The notes under the pieces: generated by a model
Told to the model about the DNA's origin: nothing
Seen by the model: the letters and a program-made list of their open reading frames with translations, nothing else
Database searches by the model: none
Translations under genes and position numbers: made by a program
Assembly: GCA_041687095.1 (NCBI GenBank)
Contig: JAWLCQ010000002.1
Span: 1-64,000, forward strand
Length of the DNA stretch: 64,000 nt
Direction: 5' to 3'
From: JAWLCQ01 sp041687095
GTDB lineage: Bacteria > Planctomycetota > Phycisphaerae > SM23-33
Part shown: positions 1 through 8,352 of the stretch, piece by piece
Numbering within the stretch: the stretch's first letter is position 1
How the letters are laid out: the number at the start of each line of letters is the position of its first letter

Positions 1-28
1 CCCGGGGCGGGGGGCGGGGCGGCGGGGG

Positions 29-1420
29 GTGGCCCGCCGCGCCGGGGCGGGGCTGCTCGCGGGGCTCGGGTTGGCCGTCGTGGGGTGGTCCTGGGTCCTT
101 CCCGCCCTCGTCGAGGCGGAGGTCCGGGCGGCCCTGCGCGAGGCGTGGCAGGGCTCCGTGCGGATCGAGGGGACCGAGATCTCCCCCACGGGGGCGGTGC
201 GCCTGCAGGGGGTCTCGCTGTACGACGCGAGGGGGCGGCAGTGGGCGGGGGCGGAGCGGGTGACGCTGCAGTTCCGCAACGCCTTATCGGGGCGCCCCGT
301 CCTGACGGAGGTCCACCTGCGAACGCTCCGCGTGGCGAGCGTGGAGAGCCCCGGGACCCCAGGCGCCCCGCTGGGTTCGCTCCAGGCGTGGTCGCGGCGG
401 AACGGGAAGCACGTGGACCTGCAGCGGGTGCGGGTGGAGGAGCTGACCATCGAGCATCTCCGCGAGGGGCAGCGGCGATTCCTGCTGGAGGGGGGGACGC
501 TGGAGTTCCGCGGTGCGGGGGGCGGGCACGACCCGTCGCGCGTGCGGCTGACGGGGGCGCTGGCGGTGACGGCGGAGGCGATCGAAACGGACCGGGAGCG
601 GCTCGCGGGGCAGTGGCGGCTGACGGGGCGGCTGGACGACGGGGAGGGGATGGCGGTGCAGGAGGGGCTCCTGGTGGCCGAGCTGGCGGACCCGTACCCG
701 GACGTTCGCATGCGGGCGGAGTTCACGGCCCGGATGGTGTTGCGGGAGGAGGGGGGGGAGACGACGCTGGGCCTCCAGGTGGACGCCAACGGCGTGGACG
801 TGCCGGCCGCCCTGCGGGTGCTGGCCCCCGAGGTGCCCCTGAAGTCCGGGCTGCTGGCGGGGCGGGTGGACCTGCGGTACTGTCCGACGGGGGGGGAGAG
901 GTGGCAGGGGGGCGGGAGCTTCCTCATCACGCAGACCGACATGGAGCGTTTGCACGGCGGGCGGGAGTTCCTGCGCGTGGTGGGGCTCGATCCCAACGGA
1001 GCCCTCCAGGGCAGCCGCGTGGAGGGCACGTTCCGCCTCCAGGGCCCGCGGATGGTCTTCGAGCGGCTGGTGATGGACAACGGGCGGCTGGCGCTGGTGG
1101 GGGAGGCGGGCGGCTGGGTGGACTGGGAGCAGCGGCGGATCGACATGCGGGTGATCGCCTCCCCGACGAACGACATCCAGCCGGTCCTGCAGCTCCTGCC
1201 GATGGTGGGGGCGGTGCTCAAGGCGAGCGACAAGCTGGCCCGCGTCCGCATCGAGGGCCGCCTGGGCGACCCCCCGCGCACGCTCATCCGCCGCGAGCCC
1301 CTGCAGGACATCAGCGACGGAACGCTGGAGATGCTCAAGGGCATGGGGCAGTGGGGCGGGGGCATGAGCGCGGGGGCGCTGCAGGCGTTCGAGAGCATGT
1401 ACAGGACGCTGAAGCAGTAG
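29..1420 (+). CDS. AsmA/TamB-like envelope protein (5' end uncertain)
   Basis: About 463 residues from a GTG start. One hydrophobic N-terminal segment (GLLAGLGLAVVGWSWVLPAL, about residues 8-27) would anchor it in the inner membrane. The rest reads as the repeated beta-strand pattern of AsmA-like proteins, with a C-terminal part (about 275-450) in which a region of the form 'GRVDLRY...ITQTDMERLHGGREFLRVVGLDPNGALQGSRVEGTFRL' is followed by 'DKLARVRIEGRLGDPP', typical of AsmA/DUF3971-like proteins. Members of this group span the periplasm and have been linked to lipid transport to the outer membrane; the role here is inferred from fold only. The reading frame stays open to the window edge, so the true start may lie upstream. 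A hairpin and repeat-rich gap follows the stop. Confidence 0.6.
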   Translation: MARRAGAGLLAGLGLAVVGWSWVLPALVEAEVRAALREAWQGSVRIEGTEISPTGAVRLQGVSLYDARGRQWAGAERVTLQFRNALSGRPVLTEVHLRTLRVASVESPGTPGAPLGSLQAWSRRNGKHVDLQRVRVEELTIEHLREGQRRFLLEGGTLEFRGAGGGHDPSRVRLTGALAVTAEAIETDRERLAGQWRLTGRLDDGEGMAVQEGLLVAELADPYPDVRMRAEFTARMVLREEGGETTLGLQVDANGVDVPAALRVLAPEVPLKSGLLAGRVDLRYCPTGGERWQGGGSFLITQTDMERLHGGREFLRVVGLDPNGALQGSRVEGTFRLQGPRMVFERLVMDNGRLALVGEAGGWVDWEQRRIDMRVIASPTNDIQPVLQLLPMVGAVLKASDKLARVRIEGRLGDPPRTLIRREPLQDISDGTLEMLKGMGQWGGGMSAGALQAFESMYRTLKQ

Positions 1421-1430
1421 CCGCCGTGTT

Positions 1431-1616
1431 CCTGCCTTCGCGAACAGCAGCGAAGGCAGGAAGAGAGGCACTAGGGACGAGGCACCAGGGACCAGGGGTT
1501 GGGGATTCGGCATCAGGCACTGGGAAGAACGCGGAACCGGTCCATCCTGTCCATCTTGTCCATACGGTCCATGATCGGCTGCCCGCACCTATCTCCTGCA
1601 TCCCCTGCATCCCCGC
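1431..1616. repeat. Intergenic hairpin and short tandem repeats
   Basis: A perfect 11-bp stem (CCTGCCTTCGC at 1431-1441, complement at 1450-1460, loop GAACAGCA) follows the AsmA-like gene and could end its transcription, though no T-run follows. It shares its core (CCTTCGC - 8-nt loop - GCGAAGG) with the hairpin at 24585-24624. Then come imperfect tandem words: AGGGAC-type repeats at about 1467-1500, TGTCCAT-type repeats at about 1543-1573 and CCTGCATCC repeats at about 1594-1612. No gene is seen. Confidence 0.6.
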
Positions 1617-2654
1617 TCAAGGCAGGGATTCCAGCGGGGCGTCCCACGCGGCGAAGACGGTGCGGATCTTGTCGATGGGGACGCGGGTGCCCCACTCGCA
1701 CTGGGCGATGACGCCCCCGCGGGGATCCGCCAGCGTGCGGCGGACGCGGGCGACGGCGGCGCGGATCTCCTCCAGCGTGCCGAAGGGGAGGGTGTTCTGG
1801 CGGTCGAGTTCGCCCCAGAACGTCACCCGGCCCTTGGCGATGCGGGCCAGCTCGTCCATGTCCATGCAGAAGATCTGCGAGTTGATCGCGTCGAAGCCGA
1901 TCTCGATGAGGTCGGGGTAGATGGCCTGGATGTTCCCGTCGCTGTGGAAGAAGGCCTTTTTGCCCGCGGATTTGATGATCCGCACGTAGTCGCGGTACAG
2001 CGGTGCGAACAGTTCCCGCCACATGTCCGGGGAGATCAGCAGCCCCCGCTGGGAGCCCCAGTCGTCCATCATGCGGATGCAGTCGGCGTCGGTTTTGGCC
2101 CAGTGCTCCAGTTCGCAGCAGTAGAAGTCGTGGAGCATGTCGCGGAGGCGGAGGGCCTCGGGGGTCCCGTACCCCAGGTCCAGGTAGAGGTTCTCCGACC
2201 CGCGGAGGAACTGCATCCGCTCGAAGGGGCGGACCGAGGTCCCGCAGGTGAAGAACTTCGGGTTCTCCCCCGCGAGGTTCGCCTCCTGCGAGCGGCTGAC
2301 GACGGACCAGTCGGCGAGTTCGAGCGTCTCCCAGGGCGGGCGGTAGCCCGCGAAGGCGGACCAGTCGGCGAGCGCGGGGGCCTTGACCTCCCCGATGACC
2401 CCGTCCTCCCCCACCTCCCACAGCGAGCCCCACTCGTCGGTGTAGTGGCCCTTGCGGCAGGGCGTTCCCTGGGCGCGTTCGCCTGGGGCGAGCACCGGGG
2501 GCGGGCCGGTGAAGTCGGTGGGGTACTCCGCGAGCAGCGTCTTGAGGTCGTCCTCGGCGTACATGCTGATCCACGGCAGCGGCCAGAGGTCGCGCGGGGC
2601 GCGATCAGGGGTGCGGAACTCCAGGGCACGGAAGACACGTTCGCGGCTGGTCAT
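1617..2654 (-). CDS. Uroporphyrinogen decarboxylase-family methyltransferase-like protein
   Basis: 345 residues, a TIM-barrel of the URO-D/MtaA superfamily. It begins MTSRERVFRALEFRTPDRAP, the usual opening of this group, and carries the strand-end motif KAFFHSDGNI where cobamide-dependent methyltransferases have a metal-binding histidine, followed by FDAINSQIF and RVTFWGELDRQNTLPFGT. The N-terminal arginines and aspartates that define true HemE are not evident, and the rest of the window makes heme by a route that does not need HemE. It is therefore more likely one of the many URO-D-like proteins found in planctomycetes and other polysaccharide degraders; substrate unknown. The second family member is at 11418-12488. 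The start ATG is preceded by a GGAG-like site (complement of CCTCC near 2660). Confidence 0.8.
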   Translation of the reverse strand: MTSRERVFRALEFRTPDRAPRDLWPLPWISMYAEDDLKTLLAEYPTDFTGPPPVLAPGERAQGTPCRKGHYTDEWGSLWEVGEDGVIGEVKAPALADWSAFAGYRPPWETLELADWSVVSRSQEANLAGENPKFFTCGTSVRPFERMQFLRGSENLYLDLGYGTPEALRLRDMLHDFYCCELEHWAKTDADCIRMMDDWGSQRGLLISPDMWRELFAPLYRDYVRIIKSAGKKAFFHSDGNIQAIYPDLIEIGFDAINSQIFCMDMDELARIAKGRVTFWGELDRQNTLPFGTLEEIRAAVARVRRTLADPRGGVIAQCEWGTRVPIDKIRTVFAAWDAPLESLP

Positions 2655-2725
2655 GGGAGGCTCCTTGTTGCGGGGGCATTCTACCGAAGCGCCGAGCCGG
2701 GGGAAACACGTCTGCGGGTCCCGGG

Positions 2726-2920
2726 GAGGTTAGAGGTTAGAGGTGAGAGGTGAGAGTCAGGACGCGGGCGCATGGAGTGGTTCGATCGACCTTCATGATG
2801 TCAGCCGAGCTGGGGCGCCGGCACGGGAGTGCAGACGCTCCGGCACTGAGGCACCCCCTGAATGACCGACACGCTCAGGCTCCTGCACTCTCACCTCTAA
2901 CCTCTCACCTCTAACCTATC
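2726..2920. repeat. Inverted repeat with GAGGTTAGAGG arms
   Basis: The gap between the URO-D-like gene and recQ (2655-2984, 330 nt) holds two arms made of alternating GAGGTTA and GAGGTGA words at about 2726-2756 and the reverse complement at about 2887-2919. They flank about 130 nt of unique sequence. This could form a large stem-loop or be an inserted palindromic element. No coding potential is seen in it. recQ starts 65 nt downstream of the right arm. Confidence 0.6.
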
Positions 2921-2984
2921 GTCCGGCCCGTCTTTCCGGCGCGCTCTTGGGAACCTGTCGCGTTCGGGGTACACTGGACGTTCC

Positions 2985-5210
2985 ATGACCGACTCGGGGA
3001 CATACAACGCGGTGCAGACGCGGATGCGGGACGCGCTGGAGCGCGTGTTCGGGTTCCGCGAGTACCGGGCGAACCAGGAGGAGATCGTCTCCGCCCTCGC
3101 CTCGGGGCGGGACGTCTTTGCCGTCATGCCCACGGGGGGCGGCAAGTCGCTGTGCTACCAGTTGCCCGCCCACGTCCTGGACGGGACGTGCGTGGTCATC
3201 AGCCCGCTGATCTCGCTCATGAAGGACCAGGTCGACGCCGCCCGCGCCAACGGCCTGCGGGCGGACCTGCTGAACAGCTCGCTCACCGGGCCCCAGCGCG
3301 GGGACGTGTACCGCCGCCTGCAGTACGGCGAGATCGACCTGCTGTACGTCTCCCCCGAACGGTTCGCCATGGAGCACTTCGTCGACCGCCTCCAGGCCAT
3401 CCCCCTGTGCCTCTTCGCCGTCGACGAGGCCCACTGCATCAGCGAGTGGGGGCACGACTTCCGCCCGGACTACCTGGCGCTGTCGGCGATCGTGGAGCAG
3501 TTCCCCCGCGTCCCCCTCGCCGCCTTCACCGCCACCGCCACCCCCCGCGTGCAGCAGGACATCATCGAGCGGCTGCACCTGCGGGAGCCCCACGTCGTCC
3601 GCGCGTCGTTCGACCGCCCCAACCTGTTCTACCACGTCGTGCCCAAGGACCGCGTCGACGCCCAGGTGCTCAAGTTCATCCAGGACCGGGGCGACGAGAG
3701 CGGGATCGTCTACCGCATGACCCGCAGCAACGTCGAGCGCACGGCCGCCTACCTGCAGGAGCGCGGCATCCACGCGCTGCCGTACCACGCCGGGCTCGAT
3801 CCGGCGGTGCGGCAGGCGAACCAGGAGGCGTTCATCCGCGACGAGACCGCCGTCGTCGTCGCCACCATCGCCTTCGGGATGGGCATCGACAAGTCCAACG
3901 TCCGCTTCGTCCTCCACGCGGACATGCCCAAGAACCTCGAGAGCTACTACCAGGAGACCGGGCGGAGCGGACGGGATGGCGAGCCCGCCCACTGCGTGCT
4001 GTTCTTCTCCGCGGGGGACATCCCCCGCCTGCGGTACTTCGTGGACCAGATCGAGCGCGAAACCGAGCGCGAGATCGCCCTGTCGAAGCTCAACGAGGTC
4101 GCCGACTACGCCTCCGTCAACGTCTGCCGCCGCCGCCAGTTGCTGGGGTACTTCGGGGAGCGCTACGCCCCCCCCAACTGCGGGGCGTGCGACGTGTGCT
4201 GCGGGCACGTCGAGCAGCAGGACGCCACCACCGAGGCCCAGATGCTCATGTCCGCCATCGCGCGGACGCAGGAGCGCTTCGGGGCGGCGCACGTGATCGA
4301 CATCGTCTGCGGGGCCGACACCGAACGCATCCGCCGCTGCGGGCACGACCAGCTCAAGACCTACGGGGTGGGCAAGGACCGCGACAAGCGGTACTGGCGG
4401 GCGCTGGTGAACGACCTCGTCGCCCAGGGCTGCGTCCAGCGGAGCGACGGGCAGTACCCCACGCTCGCCCTCACCGACGCGGGGCGGGAGGTGCTCTTCG
4501 GACGCCAGACGTTCCACGTGGCGCGGCGGGATGAGAAGAAGCACCGCACCGCCTCCCGCACCGCCGTCACCGAAGGCCACGACCGCGACCTGTTCGACCG
4601 CCTGCGGCGGGTCCGGCGGCGGCTCGCGTCAGAACTCAACGTGCCTCCCTACGTCGTCTTCTCCGACCGCACGCTGCACGAGATGGCCCGCTACTTCCCC
4701 GACACCGAGTCCAAGCTCCGCGGGATCACCGGCGTGGGCGAGGCCAAGCTCAGCCGCTACGGCCGGGAGTTCCTCGAGGAGATCGCCCTCTACCTCCACG
4801 AGCATCCCGAGGCGCGGGAGGGCAAGACGGTGGACGCCGCCGCCTCCCCCGCCCCCGCCGCTCACCCCGCAGGGCCCAAGCGCCTTCGGGCCGCCAGCGA
4901 CACCGTCCAGCAGACGTGGCAACTGGTACGGGAGGGGCTGTCGTACACGCAGATCGCCCAGCGGCGGGGCCTCGCCCCGGGCACCATCGCCGATCACCTC
5001 GACTCCCTGCTCCGCGCGGGCAAGCCCGTGGACCTCGACGCCCACCTCGACCCGCTGGTGCGCCAGAAGGTGGAGGAGACGTTCCTCTCCCTCCGCACCA
5101 AGCGCCTCCGCGAGGTCGACGACGCCCTGGGCGGCCTGGTGCCGATCCACGAGATCCGCCTGGTGCGGACGGTGCTGGAACTGCGGGCGGGCGAGGAACT
5201 GCCCGGGTAG
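2985..5210 (+). CDS. recQ: ATP-dependent DNA helicase RecQ
   Basis: 741 residues with the full RecQ layout. Walker A MPTGGGKS is at 48-55, the DEAH box at 147-150 within the RecQ signature VDEAHCISEWGHDFRP, and motif VI QETGRSGRDG at about 323-332. The RQC zinc site has Cys381, 399, 402 and 405. A winged-helix region follows, then an HRDC domain at about 520-605 (VPPYVVFSDRTLHEMA), and a C-terminal helix-turn-helix of the HTH_40 type at about 645-700 (GLSYTQIAQRRGLAPGTIADHL). Longer than E. coli RecQ (about 610 residues) because of this last domain, an arrangement also seen in Bacteroidetes and planctomycetes. A 3'-5' helicase for recombination and fork repair. No neighbouring repair genes. 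Confidence 0.97.
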   Translation: MTDSGTYNAVQTRMRDALERVFGFREYRANQEEIVSALASGRDVFAVMPTGGGKSLCYQLPAHVLDGTCVVISPLISLMKDQVDAARANGLRADLLNSSLTGPQRGDVYRRLQYGEIDLLYVSPERFAMEHFVDRLQAIPLCLFAVDEAHCISEWGHDFRPDYLALSAIVEQFPRVPLAAFTATATPRVQQDIIERLHLREPHVVRASFDRPNLFYHVVPKDRVDAQVLKFIQDRGDESGIVYRMTRSNVERTAAYLQERGIHALPYHAGLDPAVRQANQEAFIRDETAVVVATIAFGMGIDKSNVRFVLHADMPKNLESYYQETGRSGRDGEPAHCVLFFSAGDIPRLRYFVDQIERETEREIALSKLNEVADYASVNVCRRRQLLGYFGERYAPPNCGACDVCCGHVEQQDATTEAQMLMSAIARTQERFGAAHVIDIVCGADTERIRRCGHDQLKTYGVGKDRDKRYWRALVNDLVAQGCVQRSDGQYPTLALTDAGREVLFGRQTFHVARRDEKKHRTASRTAVTEGHDRDLFDRLRRVRRRLASELNVPPYVVFSDRTLHEMARYFPDTESKLRGITGVGEAKLSRYGREFLEEIALYLHEHPEAREGKTVDAAASPAPAAHPAGPKRLRAASDTVQQTWQLVREGLSYTQIAQRRGLAPGTIADHLDSLLRAGKPVDLDAHLDPLVRQKVEETFLSLRTKRLREVDDALGGLVPIHEIRLVRTVLELRAGEELPG

Positions 5211-5225
5211 CCGTCTCGGTTGGAG

Positions 5226-5543
5226 CCTACGGGTCACCGCAGAGAACGCAGCGCGGGCTGCGCCCGCTCCCAATTTCGATTCTCGACTTTCGATTTTCGA
5301 TTGGGCTGTCGCCCCTACCACGGCCCCAATCGAAGTGAGCGCCGTTTGAGGACCGGGGAACATCCTCGAAAAAGCGAGGATCTTGCGCATTTGCAGTGCA
5401 GAGGACGCAGAGGGATACGGGACAGAAACGGCGTTTCGCCGCGGCCTCTGCGCTCTTGGCGGCGAATCCTGCAAGGGGTCCGACGCGGGATTCGGGGTCC
5501 CGTTCTCCTTGCGTTTCGCCCCTCCGGAGGTTCTCTTCCTGTC
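5226..5543. repeat. Intergenic repeat copies upstream of lpxB
   Basis: The 333-nt gap contains three recognisable repeat words: ACCGCAGAGAACGCAGCG at about 5236-5253; a mirror-like run of TTTCGATT/CTCGACTTTCGATT words at about 5273-5308, also found at 40160-40190 and near 33148; and GCAGAGGACGCAGAGG at about 5397-5412, facing GCCTCTGCGCTCTTGGCGG at about 5443-5462 as an imperfect inverted repeat. A GGAGG at 5525-5530 precedes the lpxB ATG. No gene is seen. Confidence 0.5.
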
Positions 5544-6887
5544 ATGGACGTGTTCCTTTCCACGGGCGAGCGGTCGGGCGACGCGATGGCGGCGGGACTG
5601 GCGGAGGAGCTGCAAAGGCTCTCGCCGCGCCCCCTCGACATCGCCGCTCTCGCCGGGCCCCTCTCCGCCGCCGCAGGCGTCCGCGTACTGCACGACTACA
5701 CCGACCTGTCCATGACCGGCGTGCACGGGGGGCACATGCGGCGGTGGTACGACCTGATCTTCGACCTCGCCACCGCGCTCAACGACGGACCGCCCCGGGC
5801 GTTCGTGGGTGTCACCCACTGCACGTTCAACCTGCCCCTGGGGGGCATGCTGCGGGGGACGCACCGCGTCCTCGTCGGGCCCCCGGAGGTCTGGGCGTGG
5901 CGGGTGCGGCCGCTGTGGCGCTTCGCTGGCCCCGCCGTCCGCGGGATCGCCCACCTGCCCCTGCCGGTGACCTGGCGCATGTTCTGCCAGGCCGCCGACG
6001 TCACCTGCCGCCGCGGCGACCTGCCCCTGCAGAACTTCGACGAGGTCCACTGCCTCCTGCCCATGAACGCCGCCGCCTACACCGCCCGCCGCGGCCAACG
6101 TCGGCGAGCCTCCGACGCGGAGGTCCGCTTCCTCGGTCACCCCGCCGCGGCCATGCACCACACCCCCGACCTCGCCCGCCACGCCGCCGCCCTTCGCCAG
6201 GAACTGGAGATCCCCAGCGGAACGCATCTGCTGGGCCTCTTCCCCGGGTCGCGGCAGCAGGAGATCGACGCCCTCCTGCCCACCTTCCTCGCCGCCGCCG
6301 CCCGCGTCCTGCACTCGCGGGACGACGTGTCGGCCGTCGTCCACGTCGCCGATCCCCGCTTCCGGGCGGCCATCGAGGAGCACCTCCGCGCGGTGTTGGA
6401 CCGCGACGGGGCCCTCGGGCGCGTGCGGGCCACCGATGCGCCCGTCTTCCCGCTGCTGTGCGCCTGCTCGCACGCGATGATGTCGTCCGGGACGCTCACG
6501 TTGCAGGCGGGGCTGCTGGGGGTGCGGGCGACGGTGGGGTATCGGACGGCGGCGTCGAGCAGGGGGCGGGCGCTGGTGTACGCCTTCGTCGCACCCCAGC
6601 GGCGCGGCGGGGTCCCCGTGCCCTTCGCCCTCCCCAACGCCATCGCCTGGCATCAGGGGCGGGCAGTGGGGGAGTGGCCCTACGACGAGCACGTCGAGGA
6701 CGCGTTCCGTCCGGCGATGCTGGCCCCGTCGGTCCTCCGCGCCCTGCCCTCGGCGCCCTACGACCCCAGCGCGCACCCGGCACTCCCCCCCGATGAGATC
6801 GAGCGCCTCCGCACGGCCGTCCGCGGCCCCGGTTCCGAGCCCCCTCTGACCGCCCTGGCGGAGCGGATCCTCGCGCGGATCGGCTGA
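5544..6887 (+). CDS. lpxB: Lipid-A-disaccharide synthase LpxB (GT19)
   Basis: 447 residues, inner-face membrane glycosyltransferase that joins UDP-2,3-diacylglucosamine and lipid X. Family marks: STGERSGDAMAAGLAEEL at 6-23 (the LpxB GExSGD opening), GPPEVWAWR at 112-120 (SPQVWAWR in others), LGLFPGSRQQEI at 230-241, and SSGTLTLQAGLLG at 314-326. In E. coli LpxB the last motif is SGTAALE..; here glutamine takes the glutamate position. It is longer than the usual ~380 residues, with an insert-like stretch at about 330-440. The ATG is chosen because the motif begins eight residues later and GGAGG lies upstream. It is separated by 40 kb from the other lpx genes. Catalytic competence is inferred. 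Confidence 0.8.
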   Translation: MDVFLSTGERSGDAMAAGLAEELQRLSPRPLDIAALAGPLSAAAGVRVLHDYTDLSMTGVHGGHMRRWYDLIFDLATALNDGPPRAFVGVTHCTFNLPLGGMLRGTHRVLVGPPEVWAWRVRPLWRFAGPAVRGIAHLPLPVTWRMFCQAADVTCRRGDLPLQNFDEVHCLLPMNAAAYTARRGQRRRASDAEVRFLGHPAAAMHHTPDLARHAAALRQELEIPSGTHLLGLFPGSRQQEIDALLPTFLAAAARVLHSRDDVSAVVHVADPRFRAAIEEHLRAVLDRDGALGRVRATDAPVFPLLCACSHAMMSSGTLTLQAGLLGVRATVGYRTAASSRGRALVYAFVAPQRRGGVPVPFALPNAIAWHQGRAVGEWPYDEHVEDAFRPAMLAPSVLRALPSAPYDPSAHPALPPDEIERLRTAVRGPGSEPPLTALAERILARIG

Positions 6888-6911
6888 AAGCCCAATTCTC
6901 GGAATAACAGG

Positions 6912-6940
6912 TTGACAAGGAAGAACAGGCGCACTATGAT
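6912..6940 (+). promoter_or_regulatory. Sigma-70-type promoter
   Basis: TTGACA at 6912-6917, 17-nt spacer, TATGAT at 6935-6940: a near-consensus housekeeping promoter, pointing at the deiminase-like gene that starts at 7033. The predicted leader is about 85 nt. Confidence 0.7.
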
Positions 6941-7032
6941 TTCTGCGATAGAGATCGTCCCATCTTGGGAAGTCGCAGTCGGCCACTGTCATCTCCGGGT
7001 CCTGCGCTTCTCCGAAGGTATGAGGTTGTACT

Positions 7033-8196
7033 TTGGAAAAGCGTCGGACGAAATCTGTGCGCCCGGAGCGGGCATTGTCTCGACGCGGCGTCCTGTGGGC
7101 GGCCGCGGCCGGGGTGATTGCGCTCCTCCTGGCCGCCTCCTGGCGCGAGATGCAGGCCCACCTGGACCCGCCCTCCATCGTCGATAAGACGATTGCCGAA
7201 GCCACCTTAGCGTCACTGCCCGGGTACGCGCCCGATTTCGCCCCGGCCGGGGCGCTGCTGGTCAGCCCCACCGATGATCCCGAGGCCTTTGCCCAGATCG
7301 TCGCCGGAGCCCACCGCCGGGTCCCGGTGATCGCCCTGGTCCCCTCTACCTCCGTCGCCGCTCACCTCAAGGCCGTGCTGCAGGCGAGGCAGTTGCCCAC
7401 CGACGGGGTGCGGTTTGTGACCCTGCCGCTGGACACGGTTTGGGTGGGGGATTACGGCCCGATGTTCATCCGACGGCCCAACGGCAGCGTGGCAGTGGTG
7501 GATCCGGACTACGTGGCCTCGGGCAACCGGCCCAACGATGACCGCGTACCCACCGAACTGGCGCGGCGGCTGGCCCTGCCCGTCCAGCGCATGCCGCTGT
7601 TCCTGGAGCGCGGCAACTTCCTGACGAACGGGGCGGGCCTGTGCGCCACCACGCACGCGATCTACCTGCGGAACGACCACCTGGGCTACACCCCGCAGGT
7701 CATCGGGGAGATGTTCGGGGAGTACCTGGGCATGCAGCGGTGGGTGCAGTTGGACCTGCTGGAGGGGGAGCCCACCGGCCACGTCGACCTGTACCTGGCG
7801 TTCCTCGCCCCCAACCTCGCGGTGGTCGGGCAGTACAATCCCAAGGACGATCCCGAGAATGCCCGCCGCCTCGACGCCGTCGCCGAGCGCCTCTCCGCCC
7901 TCCAGACCCCCCACGGCCCCCTGCGCGTCCACCGCATCCCCATGCCCCCGCGGACCGACGGGGTGTGGCGGACCTACACCAACGTTCTCATCGCCAACCA
8001 GACCCTCTTCGTCCCCGTCTACTCCGACGTGGACCCCGCTCTGCAGCGGCGGGCCCTGGACCTCTACGCCCGCCTGCTCCCGGACTGGAAGATCGTGCCC
8101 GTCACCTGCGACCGCATGATCCGCCAGGCCGGCGCCCTGCACTGCCTCGCCATGACCGTCCCCGCCTGGGTCCCGCTCGACCCGCTCCTGAAGTAG
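7033..8196 (+). CDS. Agmatine/peptidyl-arginine deiminase-family protein, exported
   Basis: 387 residues from a TTG start. The N-terminus (SRRGVLWAAAAGVIALLLAAS, about 16-36) looks like a Tat-type signal or a signal anchor, so the enzyme should act outside the cytoplasm. The body is the PAD_porph fold of guanidine-modifying hydrolases: TVWVGDYGPMF, FLERGNFLTNGAG, EPTGHVDLYLAF and the catalytic-cysteine motif GALHCLAM with Cys371. Known relatives deiminate agmatine or peptidyl-arginine to the citrulline form plus ammonia. The export signal argues against simple agmatine catabolism, and no carbamoylputrescine gene is adjacent. A strong promoter lies about 90 nt upstream. Confidence 0.82.
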   Translation: MEKRRTKSVRPERALSRRGVLWAAAAGVIALLLAASWREMQAHLDPPSIVDKTIAEATLASLPGYAPDFAPAGALLVSPTDDPEAFAQIVAGAHRRVPVIALVPSTSVAAHLKAVLQARQLPTDGVRFVTLPLDTVWVGDYGPMFIRRPNGSVAVVDPDYVASGNRPNDDRVPTELARRLALPVQRMPLFLERGNFLTNGAGLCATTHAIYLRNDHLGYTPQVIGEMFGEYLGMQRWVQLDLLEGEPTGHVDLYLAFLAPNLAVVGQYNPKDDPENARRLDAVAERLSALQTPHGPLRVHRIPMPPRTDGVWRTYTNVLIANQTLFVPVYSDVDPALQRRALDLYARLLPDWKIVPVTCDRMIRQAGALHCLAMTVPAWVPLDPLLK

Positions 8197-8258
8197 GCCT
8201 CCGCAGTCCCGGGACGATGGAAGGGCCGAAGACCGGGCATCTTTGGCTGATCCCGCGC

Positions 8259-8286
8259 TTGACAGGCCGCCGATAGACTCTATGCT
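8259..8286 (+). promoter_or_regulatory. Sigma-70-type promoter
   Basis: TTGACA at 8259-8264, 16-nt spacer, TATGCT at 8281-8286, about 67 nt before the Gfo/Idh/MocA gene at 8353. Because transcription should start near 8293, the in-frame ATG at 8287 is unlikely to be the translation start. Confidence 0.65.
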
Positions 8287-8352
8287 TTGCCCCCATTGCC
8301 CCGTGCGGCCGCCCACCCGACGCCGCCACGGGGCGCAGCGAGGGTACGCCAC

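Noticed and set aside
4629..7271. 880-codon minus-strand open frame across recQ and lpxB
   Set aside because: Spans two real plus-strand genes and their gap; no motifs and biased composition.
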